A stretch of DNA of 64,000 nucleotides from Pegea sp. RAD2-039 (lineage: Eukaryota > Chordata > Thaliacea > Salpida > Salpidae): NCBI GenBank assembly GCA_034620365.1, contig JAQGEQ010000071.1, positions 6,071,484 through 6,135,483 of the forward strand, read 5' to 3'. The notes beneath the pieces are model-generated. The model had not been told where the DNA came from and did no database searches. It was given only the letters and a program-made list of their open reading frames with translations. Below, in pieces: positions 61,571-64,000 of this stretch; positions within the stretch are counted from its first letter, which is position 1, and each line of letters starts with the position of its first letter. Both the position numbers and the translations under genes were made by a program.

Positions 61571-62690
61571 AACTTTGCGTTGTGACTCGCTTTCATGACA
61601 CTGGTTCTGCTTCACTAGCGGATGATGAAGGTCGCGAATTTTATGAATAGATAATAAAATGAGATCTTAGTTGAATGTTGATGAAAATATTTAAATATAT
61701 CAAATGCTTATCTGGAGATTAAAGTAATATTTCTTGTTATTTCGTAAATATTTTTACAAATTGATGTAAATTATTAAATTTAAATGTTCCAAACTTTTAT
61801 ACGCAACAATTCTTTCTATTTAATCTGCTTCTTAAAATAAAGCTCAAAACTAAGATAAGAATCAACATTTTATTTAATAACGATTTTTATAACTCAAATA
61901 TTGATCTAAATACACAACAGAAATGGCAAAGTCGATATAATGTCATTTGGAGAACCATCTTTAGATTCGAGAAGATAAGAAGCGTCTCTGATGACTCCTG
62001 TACGGATTGGATGCTTATCTGTTTCAGAACTTCGAACGCGATACATTCAGCCTCGTCGTGGACGCGACCCAACGAAGTAGGCAGGAACGCGAGTATTTCC
62101 ACAAAGAACGGAAAGGTTCTATAAATCGATCGTAGCATATACCTCCAGCTTCATTCGGTTAAGTGGAAGAGAGTTTCTGGGGCACGTGAGACTGAATATA
62201 CACGCTAGAACGCGCAACTAGAGGTCAAATTTCACCTAAGGGGCGGAACTGCCCAGGATGCCCAGACAAGCGTGAGTCTGGCCCACATACTTTAAGTATG
62301 AAGATCGAAGAACCATAAAATCTTTCACCATAATGTCGTTGGAATCATCAACAAACTGCAGAAACTTGTCTTCCACGACAAAACGGAGGCATGGATCCCG
62401 TCAAAGGAAGCTTTGTAAAGCGAGACATCGTGACGTTTAACAGGGAAATCAACAAGATTCTTATATATATATATCGGAATTATATTTTGGAATTATATTT
62501 TGGATATTGGATATAGCGACAAAATACTTTACTCTTATACATTTCAAATAAACCACATTTATATATTAAATAATTTTCAATTTTCTGCTAAATCTTTTCA
62601 GTCCACAAATAAAGTTACCAAAATGTTTTATTGATAAGAGTTTAATGTTAAGGTTCGATTCATATGCAATTATTAGAATCTAATAATTAG
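61571..62690. other. Unassigned region between rDNA fragments
   Basis: A moderately GC-rich stretch (61950-62450) differs from the AT-rich flanks and looks like relic coding or mobile-element DNA. The minus frame at 61887-62138 (83 codons) has no recognisable domain, and reading further upstream meets stops. A short TA run lies at about 62462-62475. Nothing is firmly supported. Confidence 0.35.
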
Positions 62691-62694
62691 AACT

Positions 62695-62872
62695 AACGAG
62701 TAACAACGAAGCTGGATAAGCCCAGCGCTGAATCCAAACGCTTTTGGAGTTTAGGGAAATGTAGCGTACGGAAGCGTCCTGTACACCTTGGCCTCTGACC
62801 ACGTTCTTCTGATCGAGACCTTATCCCATAACGGGCTTTTAGGCCGCTGGCGGTGGCTGTTGGTCTACTCTG
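62695..62872 (+). rRNA. Second, isolated 28S rRNA scrap
   Basis: It is nearly identical to 61250-61425 (shared CCCAGCGCTGAATCCAAACG, TACGGAAGCGTCCTGTACAC and GATCGAGACCTTATCCCATA), with a handful of substitutions. Both flanks are unrelated AT-rich DNA. It is a pseudogene-like duplicate, not a functional rRNA. Confidence 0.88.
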
Positions 62873-63043
62873 AAGGTTATACCTACAATTATTAATATAT
62901 AAATCATTATTATATTATACTTATAACTATTTGGTTTTTTATAAGTTTTTACTTCCGACTAGTCAGATTACATAAAGATTTTTTGATTTTCAACTGAAAT
63001 TATAACAAAACGATTTGATATTCATTTACTAAATAGATTTATT

Positions 63044-63400
63044 CTAACCTTCATCAGTTTCATTTACATCACCATCTTTCATGTCATCTTCATCACCATC
63101 TTGATGTTGATAATTAGATTGTGAAATAATAGACCTTACATATTCTACTTCTGAAGGACTCCAACTGATTTGGTATTGAAGCCTTTTCATGCTAAACCAA
63201 CGCTGAATTAGCTCATATGAAAGTTTAGTTTTGTCAGATAATTCTTTTAGTTTATCTTCTGACGGATAAGGGAACTCACAAAAAACTTTCAAAAACTCCA
63301 ACTCAATAGGGGGAGGAATGAACATATCCGCAGGAGTTTCATCAGCAAAACTATAATCATTCTCTAACCACATATCAACTGTTAAGACTCGAACTTCCAT
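63044..63400 (-). CDS. Atypical homeodomain protein, single exon
   Basis: A 118-residue protein. Residues about 33-85 fit a homeodomain: LEFLKVFCEFPYPSEDKLKE (helix 1 and turn), LSDKTKLSYELIQRWFSMKR (helices 2-3) and LQYQISWSP. The recognition helix keeps the WF core and a basic residue (WFSMKR), but the DNA-contacting Asn of normal homeodomains (WFxNRR) is replaced by Met. Similar departures occur in ZHX/HOMEZ-type homeodomains. The tail is acidic (DGDEDDMKDGDVNETDEG). DNA binding may be weak or altered. An extra 5' exon cannot be excluded. Confidence 0.6.
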   Translation of the reverse strand: MEVRVLTVDMWLENDYSFADETPADMFIPPPIELEFLKVFCEFPYPSEDKLKELSDKTKLSYELIQRWFSMKRLQYQISWSPSEVEYVRSIISQSNYQHQDGDEDDMKDGDVNETDEG

Positions 63401-63642
63401 TTTATTTAATTACTAAATCTGTTTATAAAAGAAATATTGATAATAACTCAAGTTTAATTGAAAAACAAAATGTTTCTAGAAACTTATATAAACATTTTAA
63501 TTTATTTAATTTATATTTTAGTTAATTAATATAAAGCTAAATATCAAAATGCTTAAAAATATCTATAAACGAACTTCAAAAAAGAATTAGTTTAATGTAA
63601 AGACTGAGAGGGAAAACCTCAACAACTTTTATCTTTTCTTAG

Positions 63643-63916
63643 TGTTTACAAGCGCTGGAAATCCTTCAAAGCCGAAATCAGATTTACCGAGATATCAAAA
63701 GTGATAATATCTTGTTGGGGGTGCAAGGAAACGTGAAATTAAGTGAGTAACTAGTTAGTAGTTGAGTTAGTTGATTGTTTCATTCAATAACTTCATAACT
63801 GACTTCGGGTTCTGTACTCAAATAACTCCGGAACAAAGTAAACGATCCACAATGATCAGGACCTCTTATTGGATGGCCCCTAAAGTCGTGACCAGAAAGG
63901 CATATGGTCCTAAACC
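63643..63916 (+). pseudogene. PAK: PAK-type (p21-activated) kinase fragment, decayed
   Basis: Two blocks match the PAK kinase domain. The first (63643-63742) reads [20 protein letters not shown], then [13 protein letters not shown]. The second (about 63800-63916) reads [20 protein letters not shown], then [19 protein letters not shown]. Lesions: HRD is YRD, GTPYWMAPE is RTSYWMAPK, and the intron between the blocks has a normal GTGAGT donor but AA instead of AG at the acceptor before CTGACTTC. Coding similarity stops after YGPK, where the 36-bp repeat begins. No upstream kinase exons are seen. Decay of a duplicated gene piece is the simplest reading. Confidence 0.75.
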
Positions 63917-64000
63917 AGAAGATGCCTTTTCTTGTAAAGTATCCACAAGACCAGAAGATGTCTTTTCTTGTAAAGAATCCACAAGACCAGAAAATGCCTT
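63917..64000. repeat. 36-bp tandem repeat, cut by the window edge
   Basis: At least 2.3 units of GACCAGAAGATGCCTTTTCT plus TGTAAAGTATCCACAA are visible, with one or two substitutions each. The period is in frame with the PAK fragment and would read [12 protein letters not shown]. It continues past the window. Confidence 0.8.

Noticed and set aside
60091-61650. Many short ORFs on both strands
   Set aside because: They lie within rRNA and spacer sequence.
61887-62138. Minus-strand 83-codon ORF as a gene
   Set aside because: No domain is recognised and extension upstream meets stops; it is kept only as an unassigned relic region.

Overview
This is an animal nuclear genome segment: AT-rich, with compact intron-bearing genes (most introns about 50 bp, GT-AG), many minisatellites, a Frizzled receptor, an Ig-plus-TIR receptor, a lipin, a cryptochrome/photolyase and a broken ribosomal RNA unit. 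Gene content and the Ig-TIR receptor fit an early-branching metazoan. A sponge is my best inference, possibly one with a compact genome, but nothing read by eye proves it.

Layout. 0-4.6 kb: ATG7 (single exon) and GMPPA (10 exons), both on +. 5.0-7.2 kb: a 43-bp minisatellite. 8.2-16.9 kb, minus strand: a C2H2 zinc-finger gene and a long, many-exon DHX37-type DEAH helicase gene, with a 14-bp satellite in one intron and an apparent one-base lesion at the DEAH box. 17-19.5 kb: AT-rich DNA, a LINE relic and a 15-bp minisatellite. 19.8-24.7 kb, minus: an IL-1R-like Ig/TIR receptor with a SINE in an intron, and a small secreted glycoprotein just upstream of it. 25.9-29.2 kb, plus: an unrecognised EF-hand protein. 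29.5-32.6 kb, minus: an aquaglyceroporin and a Rabin8-type Rab GEF. 34.2-34.7 kb: a second SINE copy. 35.0-39.7 kb, minus: lipin with a coding Asn/Gln/Pro repeat. 42.2-46.0 kb, minus: Frizzled, with a 33-bp satellite intron. 48.0-50.9 kb, plus: cryptochrome/(6-4) photolyase. 51.4-52.5 kb, minus: a small two-helix protein, probably mitochondrial. 52.8-53.8 kb: a LINE reverse-transcriptase relic. 54.8-58.3 kb, plus: PXK. 58.4-59.5 kb: a 23-bp minisatellite running straight into a 5'-truncated 18S-ITS1-5.8S-ITS2-28S fragment (59.5-61.57 kb), with a second 28S scrap at 62.7 kb. 63.0-64.0 kb: an atypical homeodomain gene and a decayed PAK-kinase fragment that runs into a 36-bp repeat at the window edge.

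The genes are ordinary, mostly unrelated housekeeping, trafficking and signalling loci. Functional links are loose: ATG7, PXK and Rabin8 act in membrane traffic, GMPPA and lipin in sugar-nucleotide and lipid metabolism, Frizzled and Ig-TIR in signalling. The most striking structure lies outside the proteins. One 14-bp word is amplified in introns of two genes (with a relative in a third), always in the same transcript orientation. The palindrome TGACGTCA is scattered through gene-dense introns far above expectation and forms the core of the Frizzled-intron satellite. Both terminal regions show decayed copies (rDNA, PAK).
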